NCBI RefSeq assembly: GCF_944324995.1
Contig: NZ_CALUYL010000005.1
Coordinates: 1-64,000, forward strand
DNA from: an uncultured Mailhella sp.
Lineage (GTDB): Bacteria; Desulfobacterota; Desulfovibrionia; Desulfovibrionales; Desulfovibrionaceae
Direction: 5' to 3'
DNA: 64,000 nt
Program-made: the position numbers and the translations under genes
Notes under the pieces: generated by a model
What the model was told of the DNA's origin: nothing
What the model saw: the letters and a program-made list of their open reading frames with translations, nothing else
Databases searched by the model: none
Shown: positions 17,403-25,399 of the stretch, in pieces
How the letters are laid out: each line of letters starts with the position of its first letter
Position numbering within the stretch: the first letter of the stretch is position 1

Positions 17403-18869
17403 TCAGAAAAAGACGGCGGAGAGCGTCAGCACCGAGGCGCACATGATGAGCCAGGAAACTACCATGATCGGAGGAACCATTTTCAGGATGTCCCGGCTGG
17501 TGATCCATTCATTGCCGTGCAGCAGTGCGGCGCTGGAGCTGGCGGCCGGGGTGAGGAAGGCCAGATGCACGCTCATGACCACCATGACCACCGCGGGAAT
17601 CGGATTGATGCCGTTGTTGGAGCAGTAGCTGAAAATGACGGGCATGAGCATGGCGCCCACGGCGCCGTTGTTGATGAACTGGCAGAGGCAGAGGGCGAGC
17701 GCGCCCATGCAGACCACGAAGAACATGGGGGAGCCGGAGCCGAAGACGGGCTGGAGCAGGCTCATGAAAAAGGGCGTGATGCCGCTTTCGGGCGCGGCCA
17801 TGGCGGCGGAAAGAGGCTGCACCAGCGCAAGAATGAAAATGATGCCCCAGGCCACGCCTCCGGCCATGTCGCGGAAGGGAAGAAAGGGCCTGCCGTTTAT
17901 TCTCATGGCGGCCATGACCGCAATGACGAGCATGCAGATTCCCGTATTGCCGATGCCTTTGAGCAGCCTGACGAGAAGCAAGTCTTCCGGGAGAAACGCC
18001 GGAATGAGCAGCAGCACGACCAGGGCGCACAGAAAACCGAGAACGGTTTTCTGACTGCCGGAAAACGTGATTTCGTCGCCGTTGCCGAGGGCCGCGGCGT
18101 TGAAGTTCTTCAGAGCGGAAACATCCGGCCGCAGAACGCAGCGGCCGAAGAGCAGAAACAGCAGGGAACACAGCAGGCAGATGACGAGCGACGTCGCCAT
18201 GTATCCGGCGTAGGCGATGTGGGTTCCGGAAATGCTTTCGTAGGTGCCCATGACCGTGAGGGCCAGCTGCTTGAAGGGAATGAGCGACATGCCGACCAGC
18301 GCGGCGTACACCACGCCGAAGACCATCATTTTGGGGTAGGCGTCGCCTTTGCGATAGCCGCACACGTCGCAGATGCCGTACAGGATGCTCCAGCCGATGA
18401 GAATGGCGGGCGAGGCGCTGGTGAGTCCGCCGAGCAGCATGACGGACAGAAAAAACAGGTAGGTGAACAGCCAGGGTCTTCCGGCCGCGAATTTCCGGGT
18501 AATCACCCACAGGGAAATCTGTTTGGAGAGCCCGTAGTGATTGATGGCCGCGCAGAACACGAAGATGAAGAACATCATGACCACGGTGGGACTGCCGAAG
18601 CTCTGGGCGAGCACCTGCTGCGGGGGAAGGCCGCCGATGAGCGCGAGCGCCAGCATGCCGGCGATGCTGGGCCAGATGATTTCTATGAATATCCAGCCGT
18701 ACAGCACGCCGAGGAAAATGCTGATGAGCGCCATGCCCTGCGCCGTGAGCGGAGGGGACGGGGGCAGCAGCCTCACGCCGAACATGACGGCAAGGCAGAC
18801 GAGGGAATGGAACAGATAGGAAAGATTCGCTTTTCCGAATCCCGCAGACGTGGAATGAGGTTGGGACAT
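17403..18869 (-). CDS. SLC13/DASS-type anion (di/tricarboxylate) transporter
   Basis: A 488-residue polytopic membrane protein with about 12-13 hydrophobic segments. The start at 18869 (MSQPHSTSAGFGK) follows a GGGAG site; the upstream in-frame region is low-complexity. The two-repeat architecture with SxT-type signatures is visible: GLTSASPAILIGW in the first half, and QFINNGAVGAML ... FLTPAASSSAALLHG near the end. These resemble the SNT motif pairs of the DASS family, which imports dicarboxylates, citrate or sulfate with sodium or protons. The substrate cannot be told. The gene stands alone. Confidence 0.8.
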   Translation of the reverse strand: MSQPHSTSAGFGKANLSYLFHSLVCLAVMFGVRLLPPSPPLTAQGMALISIFLGVLYGWIFIEIIWPSIAGMLALALIGGLPPQQVLAQSFGSPTVVMMFFIFVFCAAINHYGLSKQISLWVITRKFAAGRPWLFTYLFFLSVMLLGGLTSASPAILIGWSILYGICDVCGYRKGDAYPKMMVFGVVYAALVGMSLIPFKQLALTVMGTYESISGTHIAYAGYMATSLVICLLCSLLFLLFGRCVLRPDVSALKNFNAAALGNGDEITFSGSQKTVLGFLCALVVLLLIPAFLPEDLLLVRLLKGIGNTGICMLVIAVMAAMRINGRPFLPFRDMAGGVAWGIIFILALVQPLSAAMAAPESGITPFFMSLLQPVFGSGSPMFFVVCMGALALCLCQFINNGAVGAMLMPVIFSYCSNNGINPIPAVVMVVMSVHLAFLTPAASSSAALLHGNEWITSRDILKMVPPIMVVSWLIMCASVLTLSAVFF

Positions 18870-19262
18870 GAAAGCTCCCGAACGTAACAAGGCGTGAAGG
18901 CGAAAGGCGAACGCGCCGTTTCCGGAGAGCTTGCCGCGCGTTTTCGGCGTGCGCAGCCTGTTTGCGGCGGGTTCAGGCGGAGGGCGGGCCTTTTCGGCTT
19001 CCGCTCTTCCATCCTTCATGGATACGACGAACGCCCGGCCTTTTCAAGACGACCTGCCGCAAACGAGTCGTCCGCAGGGCGCGGCCGCACGAAAGAGGCG
19101 CGGGCGACGCTTTTTTCTTCTGCGCTTCCCCGCCCCTCTTGCCTCCCGCCTCCCCGCAGGATATGAAAAAAACGTCGGCGCAGGCGGACGAAGCCACGTC
19201 TTGCACCCCGCCTTTCCGCAGGCTATGATGAAGATTCCAAAGGCTTTTTACAGGAGCAGATC
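18870..19262. other. Divergent intergenic region, no gene supported
   Basis: About 390 bases between the minus-strand anion transporter and the plus-strand LOG gene. It presumably carries both promoters. No gene, repeat or RNA was recognised. Confidence 0.4.
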
Positions 19263-19922
19263 ATGAGCGCATCGTCGCAGCAATATATTATTGATACGCT
19301 GTCCGCGCAGGAATCCTGGCGGCTTTTCCGCATTCTCGCCGAAATCGTGGACGGTTTTGAAGACCTGAGCGGGCTGCCGCCCTGCGTGTCCATTTTCGGC
19401 TCGGCGCGCCCCGGCGAGGATTCCCCCGTGTACGAGGAAACCCGTCGCGTGGCAAAGACCCTCGGCGAAGCGGGCTACGGCATCATCACGGGCGGCGGCC
19501 CCGGACTCATGGCCGCAGGCAACCGCGGAGCCTTCGAGGCCGGCGCGCCTTCCGTGGGACTGCACATCCACCTGCCCATGGAACAGGATCCCAACAAGTA
19601 TCTGACCGTGCGCAGCGATTACCGGTATTTTTTCATACGCAAGCTGATGTTCGTGAAGTACTCCATTGCCTACGTGGTCATGCCCGGCGGCATGGGCACC
19701 ATCGACGAGCTCTCCGAAGCCTTTGTGCTGGCGCAGACGCACCGCATCAAGCCGTTCCCCATCATTCTGTACAGCCACGCCTTCTGGGACGGCCTGCTGG
19801 AATGGATTCGCGGCCGCATGATTAAAGACGGCTACCTGCGCGAAGAGGAACTCGATCTCGTCACCGTGTGCGACACGCCCGAAGAAGTGCTTTCCACCAT
19901 CCGCCGCCGCGTGGTGCTCTAG
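19263..19922 (+). CDS. LOG family (Rossmann nucleotide-binding) protein
   Basis: A 219-residue protein of the TIGR00730/LOG family. Signature motifs are CVSIFGSARP near residue 42, GGGPGLMAAGNRGA and PGGMGTIDE, the phosphate-binding and catalytic loops of cytokinin riboside 5'-monophosphate phosphoribohydrolases and of the related nucleosidases that cleave AMP-type nucleotides. The start is supported by CAGGAG eight bases upstream. The gene is followed within 4 bases by tadA, so they are likely one transcript. A role in nucleotide salvage is an inference. Confidence 0.87.
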   Translation: MSASSQQYIIDTLSAQESWRLFRILAEIVDGFEDLSGLPPCVSIFGSARPGEDSPVYEETRRVAKTLGEAGYGIITGGGPGLMAAGNRGAFEAGAPSVGLHIHLPMEQDPNKYLTVRSDYRYFFIRKLMFVKYSIAYVVMPGGMGTIDELSEAFVLAQTHRIKPFPIILYSHAFWDGLLEWIRGRMIKDGYLREEELDLVTVCDTPEEVLSTIRRRVVL

Positions 19923-19925
19923 CGC

Positions 19926-20459
19926 ATGGATCTTTGCAACATCTGCCCGGAAGAGGATCGCTGGCGGGCCTTCGCCTCGTGGGGCCCGGAACCTTCGCCG
20001 CCGGCAGGCACAAGCTGGCGCGCGCTCATGCTGCGGGCGCTGCGTCTGGCGGGCCGGGCGGCCAGACTCGGCGAGGTCCCCGTGGGGGCCCTCGTCGTGG
20101 ATGCCGAAGGCAACGTGCTCTCCTGCGCGCACAACGAAACCGAATCCCTGCGCGATCCCACGGCGCACGCCGAAGTGCTCGCCCTGCGCCGGGCCGCCGC
20201 AGCCGCAGGCAATCACCGCCTCGGCGGAAGCGTTCTCGTCGTTACGCTGGAACCCTGCCTCATGTGTACGGGAGCCCTGCGCGAGGCGCGCGTGTCCGGC
20301 GTGGTGTTCGGCGCGTCCGACGCCCGGGCCGGGGCCGTGTGCTCCTGCCTCGAAGGCCTCGACTACGCCCGCACCGGCTCCGCGCCCTGGAGCTACGGCG
20401 GCGTCGAAGCCGAAGCCTGCGCAAGACTGCTCAGGTCCTTCTTCCGCGCAAGGCGCTGA
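19926..20459 (+). CDS. tadA: tRNA-specific adenosine deaminase
   Basis: A 177-residue zinc deaminase. The metal/catalytic motifs are HAE (in DPTAHAEVLALR) and PCLMC (in LEPCLMCTGALREARV), followed by VVFGASD. These match TadA, which converts A34 to inosine in tRNA-Arg(ACG), more closely than free-base deaminases. The N-terminal 25 residues before LMLRALRLAGRAA are an unusual extension, so a later start is possible, though no better ribosome site was seen. It begins 3 bases after the LOG gene stop. Confidence 0.88.
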   Translation: MDLCNICPEEDRWRAFASWGPEPSPPAGTSWRALMLRALRLAGRAARLGEVPVGALVVDAEGNVLSCAHNETESLRDPTAHAEVLALRRAAAAAGNHRLGGSVLVVTLEPCLMCTGALREARVSGVVFGASDARAGAVCSCLEGLDYARTGSAPWSYGGVEAEACARLLRSFFRARR

Positions 20460-20623
20460 TGCCAGGTCGGCCCGAAGCGGCGTCATATTTCGGCGGTCGC
20501 GCCGCGTTTCCCGGCGCTGCGCACCGCCCTCGACAGGCTGCCGCCCCGCGCGGCAAAATTCATGAGCGCGCCCTGCCCCGCACGGCGCGCCGCAAGGGAA
20601 AACAAGCATCGGAGAAACATCCC

Positions 20624-20920
20624 ATGAACAATACGGTTGACGAACTGACGGTGGATTACGAAGAAGACGGCATTCTCAAGATCAAGGAAATCGACAAGGA
20701 AATCCTTTCCAAGGGAGCCTGGGCCACTGTGCTGTTCCGCTACCGCGAGTGGCAGGAAAACGACACCTACGGCCCCGATCGCTACGTGATACGCCGTTAT
20801 AAGAAGTCCGGCGGCGAATACCGCCAGCAGTCGAAGTTTACCATTTCCAGCAACGATCAGGCCCGCCGCATCGTGGACGCCCTGAGCCGCTGGATGTCCG
20901 ACGAAAACGGGGAGAAATAA
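20624..20920 (+). CDS. Small PC4-like (p15/YdbC-type) protein
   Basis: A 98-residue protein with a GGAG site before ATG 20624. A stretch with repeated aromatic and basic residues (SKGAWATVLFRYREW, YGPDRYVIRRYKKSGGEYRQ, QSKFTISS) followed by a C-terminal helix ending in ALSRWM resembles the single-strand nucleic-acid-binding PC4/p15 fold found in small bacterial proteins. This assignment rests on pattern only. Similar proteins seem common in Desulfovibrionaceae. The gene lies 164 bases after tadA and 50 bases before a methyltransferase. Confidence 0.55.
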   Translation: MNNTVDELTVDYEEDGILKIKEIDKEILSKGAWATVLFRYREWQENDTYGPDRYVIRRYKKSGGEYRQQSKFTISSNDQARRIVDALSRWMSDENGEK

Positions 20921-20970
20921 GCCTCCCCTCTGGCGGCCCGATCCATTCCGGGCCGCCGCAAGGAGTTTTC

Positions 20971-21774
20971 ATGGCCGAATGTCGACGCCGTTTCCTTTCC
21001 GAAGCCCGTCAAAAGGTGCTTCACCAGCTCATTTCCGGATGGAAGCGCCGCGGCTCCTCCCTGCTTCAGGTGGGACTCAACGCCGGCTTTTCCCCGGAAT
21101 TCTTCTGGGAGGCGGGCTTCGACGTGACCGCCCTCGACCGTTCCCCCGCCTGCCTTTCCGCCGCCAGAGCGCAAACCGGCGACCGCGTGGAATACGTGTG
21201 CGGCAGCGCTGAACGCCTGCCCTTCGACGACGGCTTCTTCGACTACGCCGTGCTCGTTCACCACGGCCTCGCCCCCACCCCCGCAGGCGAAGCCGTGCTC
21301 CGCGAAGCCCTGCGCGTCGCCGCCCGCGGCATCATCATCATGGAGTGGAACCGCTTCTCCCTCGCCGGCGTTCCGAAAAGCGCCCTCGAACACTGGGAAT
21401 CCCCCGCCGCCACGGATGACGACGCCTGCGCCGTCTGCGGCGAACCCGCCAAAGGCTCCAAGCCCTGGGACCTCTACGCCATGGTCCGCCGCGCCTGCCC
21501 CGGCCGCTGCGTCAGCCTCGTCTCCGCCCTCCCCCTCTGGGAAGCCTCCTGGCCCGACGGCTCCTCCGGCCTGCTCGCCTCGCTCCGACACGCCGCCTCC
21601 CCCCTCAACCTCGCTCCCCTCCCCCACCCCTTCGGAGCCCTCCTCGGCATGAAGGTCGACTGGGCCCCCGTCCCCCTCACTCCCATCGGCATGCTCAAAT
21701 CCGCCGCCGCCTCCCTCTGCGCTCCCCCCAAGCCCTCCCGTGAACAGGTCATGGGCCGCAACCCCCTCCCGTGA
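20971..21774 (+). CDS. Class I SAM-dependent methyltransferase
   Basis: A 267-residue protein with AAGGAG upstream of the start. It follows the UbiE/Methyltransf_11 pattern: a motif I region LLQVGLNAGFSPEFFWEAGFDVTALD, then VEYVCGSAERLPFDDGFFDYAVLVHHG (motifs II-III) and VLREALRVAARGIIIMEWN. The motif I glycine loop is atypical (VGLNAGFS). The acceptor is unknown. The C-terminal 130 residues contain a cysteine pair (ACAVCGE) not seen in simple UbiE proteins. Long repeat family 2 begins about 30 bases after the stop. Confidence 0.8.
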   Translation: MAECRRRFLSEARQKVLHQLISGWKRRGSSLLQVGLNAGFSPEFFWEAGFDVTALDRSPACLSAARAQTGDRVEYVCGSAERLPFDDGFFDYAVLVHHGLAPTPAGEAVLREALRVAARGIIIMEWNRFSLAGVPKSALEHWESPAATDDDACAVCGEPAKGSKPWDLYAMVRRACPGRCVSLVSALPLWEASWPDGSSGLLASLRHAASPLNLAPLPHPFGALLGMKVDWAPVPLTPIGMLKSAAASLCAPPKPSREQVMGRNPLP

Positions 21775-21806
21775 AAGGCAGAAAAGGCAGAGAAGACAGA
21801 AAAGGC

Positions 21807-22150
21807 ATGCGGGGGAAATAATTCCCCCCGCGCCCCCCTGTTTCCGCCGAAGGCTTCGCCCTCGGCGGGCGGGAGCGTGAAGGCAAAGGGCGTTGCCGAA
21901 GACGGACGGAAGTTCGGAAAGGCAGGGACTGCGGATGCCGGAGTGCTTGGCAGGCGCTGTTCGGGCTGCGGACTCAGTGCAGGTGTGCGCTCTGCGCCCA
22001 CCTGCGGTGGCCGACTCCTGTCCGGCCTGCGCCGGACAGTCGTGTCAAAGGATGGGATTTCCAGATGTTGGGGGGGGGGGAGAAACATCGAGTGTTGCGA
22101 AAGCAGACCGAAAAATGTTCTTTCAACGCTCTGGGAAACGTGTTCAATTA
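21807..22150 (-). repeat. Long dispersed repeat family 2, copy 2
   Basis: The reverse complement of the element at 12477-12833 and 59444-59784. The order of conserved blocks is preserved, including the palindrome CTGTCCGGCGCAGGCCGGACAG, GTCGGCCACCGCAGGTGG, and the terminal GGGGGAAATAATTCCCCCCG hairpin. A run of ten or more G occurs at about 22069-22080. Confidence 0.75.
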
Positions 22151-22189
22151 TTCCTCTCCCTTTGCCTATCTCCCCTTGTCGACCTTCCC

Positions 22190-22281
22190 CCCCCTTAAAA
22201 ATTAAAAAGTTTTGAAAGGAGAGATGGGGGCGCGGGGGAAGAGAGGGAAAATTTTTCAAAATTTTCCCTCTCTTCCCCCGC
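22190..22281 (-). repeat. Hairpin repeat family 1, copy D
   Basis: Inverted relative to the other copies: TTAAAAATTAAAAAGTTTTG, GAGATGGGGGC, then the outer stem GCGGGGGAAGAGAGGG / CCCTCTCTTCCCCCGC with an AAAATTTTTCAAAATTTT inner arm. Confidence 0.85.
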
Positions 22282-22364
22282 ATTTTCTCCCCTCATCCTG
22301 CGCATTTTCTTGACATGAACATGGGGGGACGTACATGATGGGCGGACAGGCAAGGAGGCTTGTC

Positions 22365-22943
22365 ATGACGACGGTACTTTACCGCAAGGGCGATCTGGAA
22401 TTTTGTTTCAGCGACAAGTTTGAGGGAAAGTTTCTGGTATCGCTGCTGGAGAACATGAAGGAAAAGCTTCTCAACGAAGAGTGGGACGACTACGACGAGT
22501 TTCATCACTGTTGCAAGATCATCCACGATTTCAGCGAGAAGCCCGGGCTGGTGATGGATTTTCACACGTTGCGGCGCGGCGACGAGCAGCTCGGCATGGT
22601 GATGCTGACGCATGGTGCGATAGATCCGGACATTTATGCGTGTTCGGGGTTGTCCATTTCCGATCCTCCGGCTCAGGTGGCGCTGCTGAGCTACTTTCAC
22701 ATTGCGCCGGCGGGGCGCGGGAACGGAACGTTCTGGCTGCGTGATCTCATCATGCCGTTCTATGCCGATCAGGGCTACACGGCGGTGTATTTGAAGACCA
22801 GTCATCCGAAGGCGTTTCCGCTGTACGACAGGCTCGGCGCGGTCATCGGCAACTACACGTTTCCCAGCGACAACGGGGAGCACATGCGTGTAGGCCGCAT
22901 TTATCGACTTCCGCTTGTGGAGCGTCCGCTGCCCGAGGCCTGA
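22365..22943 (+). CDS. GNAT-like acetyltransferase
   Basis: A 192-residue protein. The start at 22365 (MTTVLYRKG) is set by AAGGAGG seven bases upstream; an in-frame ATG at 22335 lacks a site. The core has GNAT-like features: a beta strand VALLSYFHIAPAGRGNGT, resembling the acetyl-CoA pyrophosphate loop (RGxGxG/A), and a later VYLKTSHPKAFPLYDRLGAV strand-helix typical of the C-terminal half. The target is unknown. The stop overlaps the start of the HAD gene (TGATG), so the GNAT-HAD-nudC genes form a tightly coupled set. Confidence 0.6.
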   Translation: MTTVLYRKGDLEFCFSDKFEGKFLVSLLENMKEKLLNEEWDDYDEFHHCCKIIHDFSEKPGLVMDFHTLRRGDEQLGMVMLTHGAIDPDIYACSGLSISDPPAQVALLSYFHIAPAGRGNGTFWLRDLIMPFYADQGYTAVYLKTSHPKAFPLYDRLGAVIGNYTFPSDNGEHMRVGRIYRLPLVERPLPEA

Positions 22944-23602
22944 TGATGCCCAGCATAGTTTTCGACATGGACGGGGTTCTTGTGGACTCCGAGCGTCTGG
23001 TTTTGCGCTCCTGGGAATGCGTGGGGCGCGATCTGGGGCTTGACGGTCTGCACGACCTGTTTTTCCGCTGCATCGGGACCACGCACGCCAGCACGCAGAA
23101 GCTGTTTGCGGCGGTGTACGGCGACGCGCTTGACTATCAGGCGTTTCGCGCGCGCACGCGGGTGTACTACATGGAGTTCACGAAGAACGGCGTGCCGCTC
23201 AAGCCCGGGGTGATGGAGCTGCTTTCGTGGCTGAAGGAACGGGGCTGGCGTACGGGGCTTGCGAGTTCCTCCCGGGAAGCCAACGTACGGCACAACATGG
23301 AAGTCACGGGCATGGGGCCGTATTTCGACACGCTGGTGTGCGGCGACATGCTCACGGCGAGCAAGCCTGCGCCGGACATTTACCTGCGGGCGTGCGCGGA
23401 ACTCGGCGTGGAGCCTTCGCAGTCCTACGCGGTGGAGGATTCGCGCAACGGCATTCTGTCCGCCAGCGCGGCGGGCATGAAGGCGCTTCTTGTGCCGGAC
23501 ATGGTTCCGCCGGACGATCTCATGAAAAATCGCGCTTCGGGCGTGTTTCCCGATCTTTTCGCCGTTCGGGACTATCTGTCTCAGGAGACGGGCGAGGCAT
23601 GA
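22943..23602 (+). CDS. HAD-superfamily hydrolase (beta-phosphoglucomutase-like)
   Basis: A 219-residue HAD hydrolase of subfamily IA. Motif I is FDMDGVLVDSE (nucleophile and acid/base Asp pair) near the N terminus; motif II is the GLASSSRE serine; the motif III lysine lies in SKPAPDIYLRA; motif IV is AVEDSRNGILSA. The helical cap between motifs I and II is the size of beta-phosphoglucomutases and sugar-phosphate phosphatases. Its substrate is unknown. The gene overlaps the GNAT stop and its own stop overlaps the nudC start (ATGA). Confidence 0.87.
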   Translation: MMPSIVFDMDGVLVDSERLVLRSWECVGRDLGLDGLHDLFFRCIGTTHASTQKLFAAVYGDALDYQAFRARTRVYYMEFTKNGVPLKPGVMELLSWLKERGWRTGLASSSREANVRHNMEVTGMGPYFDTLVCGDMLTASKPAPDIYLRACAELGVEPSQSYAVEDSRNGILSASAAGMKALLVPDMVPPDDLMKNRASGVFPDLFAVRDYLSQETGEA

Positions 23603-24492
23603 TTCAGGATATTGCGCCCTGGCGCTTCGGCAACGAATTTCTTTCGGCGGTGCCTTCCGACGACGACAACGTGCTTGACGTGACGTCGGAAGGCCTTTTG
23701 CTGCGCAAGAACGGGCTGCGCGTGCCCACGGTGCGCGAATGGCGGGCCATGAACGCGGGAGCAGGCCTTGTGTACGCCTTCCGTCTGATGCGCCGCGAAG
23801 AATCGGAACGGGGCGATGCGCCCATGACGGAGCGCGCATGCGCCGAGGGCCGGGAAGCGCGATTTTTTCTTGCGCTGCGGCAAGGGGACGACGCGTCCGC
23901 CGCGCCTTCACTCTGGCAGCGCACGCCGCCTTCCGAACTGCGGGCGCAGGCCGCGCCTCTGCCTCTTGCGGCGGCCACGGCGCAGCATCTTGCGCACTGG
24001 TACGCCACGCATCGCTTCTGCGGGCGCTGCGGCGGGCCCGTGCGTCCTTCGTCCAAGGAACGGGCGCTGGAGTGCCCCGCCTGCGGCGAAGTGATCTATC
24101 CGGTGATTGCTCCCTGCATTCTGGCGGCGGTCACGAACGGCGACAAGCTGCTTCTCACCCGCTACGCGCGGCCCGGAGCGACGCGCCTCGTGCTGGTGGC
24201 GGGATTCGTGGAAATAGGCGAAACCGCCGAGCAGGCCGCCGCGCGCGAAGTGATGGAGGAAACGGGACTCCGCATCAGAAATCTGCGCTACGCGGGCAGT
24301 CAGCCGTGGGGATTCTCCGGCACGATGGCCGTGGGATTCTTTGCGGAGCTCGACGGCCCGGAAGATATCCGCCTCGATGCCTCGGAACTGGCCGAGGCCC
24401 GCTGGGTGAAGCGGGCCGACATTCCCCCCTGCCCCGACGACTCTTCGCTCACCATGAACATGATCTCGCGCTTTGCCAGAGGCGAAGTGTGA
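23599..24492 (+). CDS. nudC: NAD(H) pyrophosphatase / NAD-capped RNA decapping Nudix hydrolase
   Basis: A 297-residue NudC-type protein. The start at 23599 overlaps the HAD stop. A four-cysteine zinc ribbon (CGRC ... CPAC) is followed by the Nudix box with the GX5EX7REVMEETG pattern (GFVEIGETAEQAAAREVMEETGL), and then SQPWGFSGTMAVGF, the NudC SQPWPFPxS motif. This motif separates NADH pyrophosphatases from other Nudix enzymes. The N-terminal domain is divergent. It probably hydrolyses NADH to NMNH and AMP and removes NAD caps from RNA. It is the last gene of its set. Confidence 0.9.
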   Translation: MIQDIAPWRFGNEFLSAVPSDDDNVLDVTSEGLLLRKNGLRVPTVREWRAMNAGAGLVYAFRLMRREESERGDAPMTERACAEGREARFFLALRQGDDASAAPSLWQRTPPSELRAQAAPLPLAAATAQHLAHWYATHRFCGRCGGPVRPSSKERALECPACGEVIYPVIAPCILAAVTNGDKLLLTRYARPGATRLVLVAGFVEIGETAEQAAAREVMEETGLRIRNLRYAGSQPWGFSGTMAVGFFAELDGPEDIRLDASELAEARWVKRADIPPCPDDSSLTMNMISRFARGEV

Positions 24493-24939
24493 GCCTACGC
24501 GCGGCGGCCCCTCCCCCCCAAAAAACGGAGGAGCACTGAGAGACTTTCGCCGCGGCGGCTCCTGCGCGGAATCCGAAGCGGCGGAACGTCGGCGGCCCGG
24601 ACCAGCGCCTGAACGGCACAAGACCGAGGCGGCCTTTCAGCTGCGAGCTCATCGCAAAAAACGAGGCGTCCCGAGTGAAATTCCGGGCGACTTCGGCGCG
24701 GAGCCCGGGCGATGCGGGCCGCATGAAGGCGCCTTCGACGCGCCGGGAGTTCCAGAAGACTGGCGCTCCGGTCGCATGATTCGAGGCTTTCCATCCGAAA
24801 TTCCCTGTTAACGCCGTGCGGATCGGGGCCGATTCTCCTGAATTTCCGGAGAAATTCGCGAAAATCGAAAAAAATTGCGAAAATGGCCCATTTTCCCCTT
24901 GCCAAACGCCGAGCCTTCCTATACAAAGTCTTTCGTCAC
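24493..24939. other. Intergenic, no gene supported
   Basis: About 450 bases between nudC and tRNA-Phe. No gene or repeat was recognised. The last 45 bases (24895-24939) carry the tRNA promoter, which is duplicated in front of the second tRNA-Phe at 35508. Confidence 0.5.
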
Positions 24940-25015
24940 GCCGAGGTAGCTCAGTTGGTAGAGCAGGGGACTGAAAATCCCCGTGTGGGCAGTTCGATTC
25001 TGTCCCTCGGCACCA
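24940..25015 (+). tRNA. tRNA-Phe (GAA), copy 1
   Basis: A complete 76-base cloverleaf: acceptor GCCGAGG / CCTCGGC, D arm GCTCAGTTGGTAGAGC, anticodon arm GGGGACTGAAAATCCCC with anticodon GAA, T arm ending GTTCGATTC, and an encoded CCA. It is identical in sequence to the copy at 35508-35583. Upstream, TTGCCA and TATACA boxes form a probable promoter, and an intrinsic terminator follows at 25029. Confidence 0.97.
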
Positions 25016-25028
25016 CGCAATGATAAGA

Positions 25029-25067
25029 AAGGGTTACGGCTGAACGGCTGTAACCCTTATTTTTTTA
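25029..25067 (+). terminator. Intrinsic terminator after tRNA-Phe copy 1
   Basis: The stem AAGGGTTAC ... GTAACCCTT with an inner GGCTGAACGGCT loop is followed by ATTTTTTTATT, a strong plus-strand terminator. Confidence 0.8.
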
Positions 25068-25399
25068 TTCTTCCAAAGAGAAAAACGTCGCGGCCTCCCC
25101 GCAAGCCTCCCATCTTCCGCCCTCCCCTTGAGCACCAGAACGCTCGGGAAACGTTGAATGTCCCATTCTCCCCCCCACAGGAAGCATGGGACGTTTTATT
25201 ATGGCTCCCCCCTGCCCTTCAAAACTGCATGATGAGGGTGATTCCGGCCCTGGACTTAAACGCCAGGACCGCCCTTGAAGGGGCGGTCCGACGCGGAGAA
25301 CTTGCGGCTGCAGTCACATCCGATGGCCGCGGGGAGAACTCTCCTCCGGCTGTTTTCTGCAGCAGGAAAAGTATGTCCGATTCAGATCACATTTTTCCG
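25068..25399. other. Intergenic between tRNA-Phe and dctM
   Basis: About 330 bases with no supported gene. It holds a second plus-strand hairpin with a T run (GTCCCAT ... ATGGGACGTTTTATT, about 25159-25201) and the probable minus-strand terminator of the TRAP operon at 25266-25289. Confidence 0.45.
25266..25289 (-). terminator. Probable terminator of the dctPQM operon
   Basis: A perfect 9-base stem GGACCGCCC / GGGCGGTCC with loop TTGAAG. It lies about 110 bases past the dctM stop; on the minus strand it is followed by TGGCGTTTAAG, a weak T run. Confidence 0.5.

Larger units (their letters stand above)
21775..22364. other. Intergenic repeat region, no gene supported
   Basis: Filled by long repeat family 2 copy 2 in inverted orientation (21807-22150) and hairpin repeat copy D, also inverted (about 22190-22281), followed by a short promoter region for the GNAT gene (CTTGACATGAACATGGGGG near 22310). 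Confidence 0.7.
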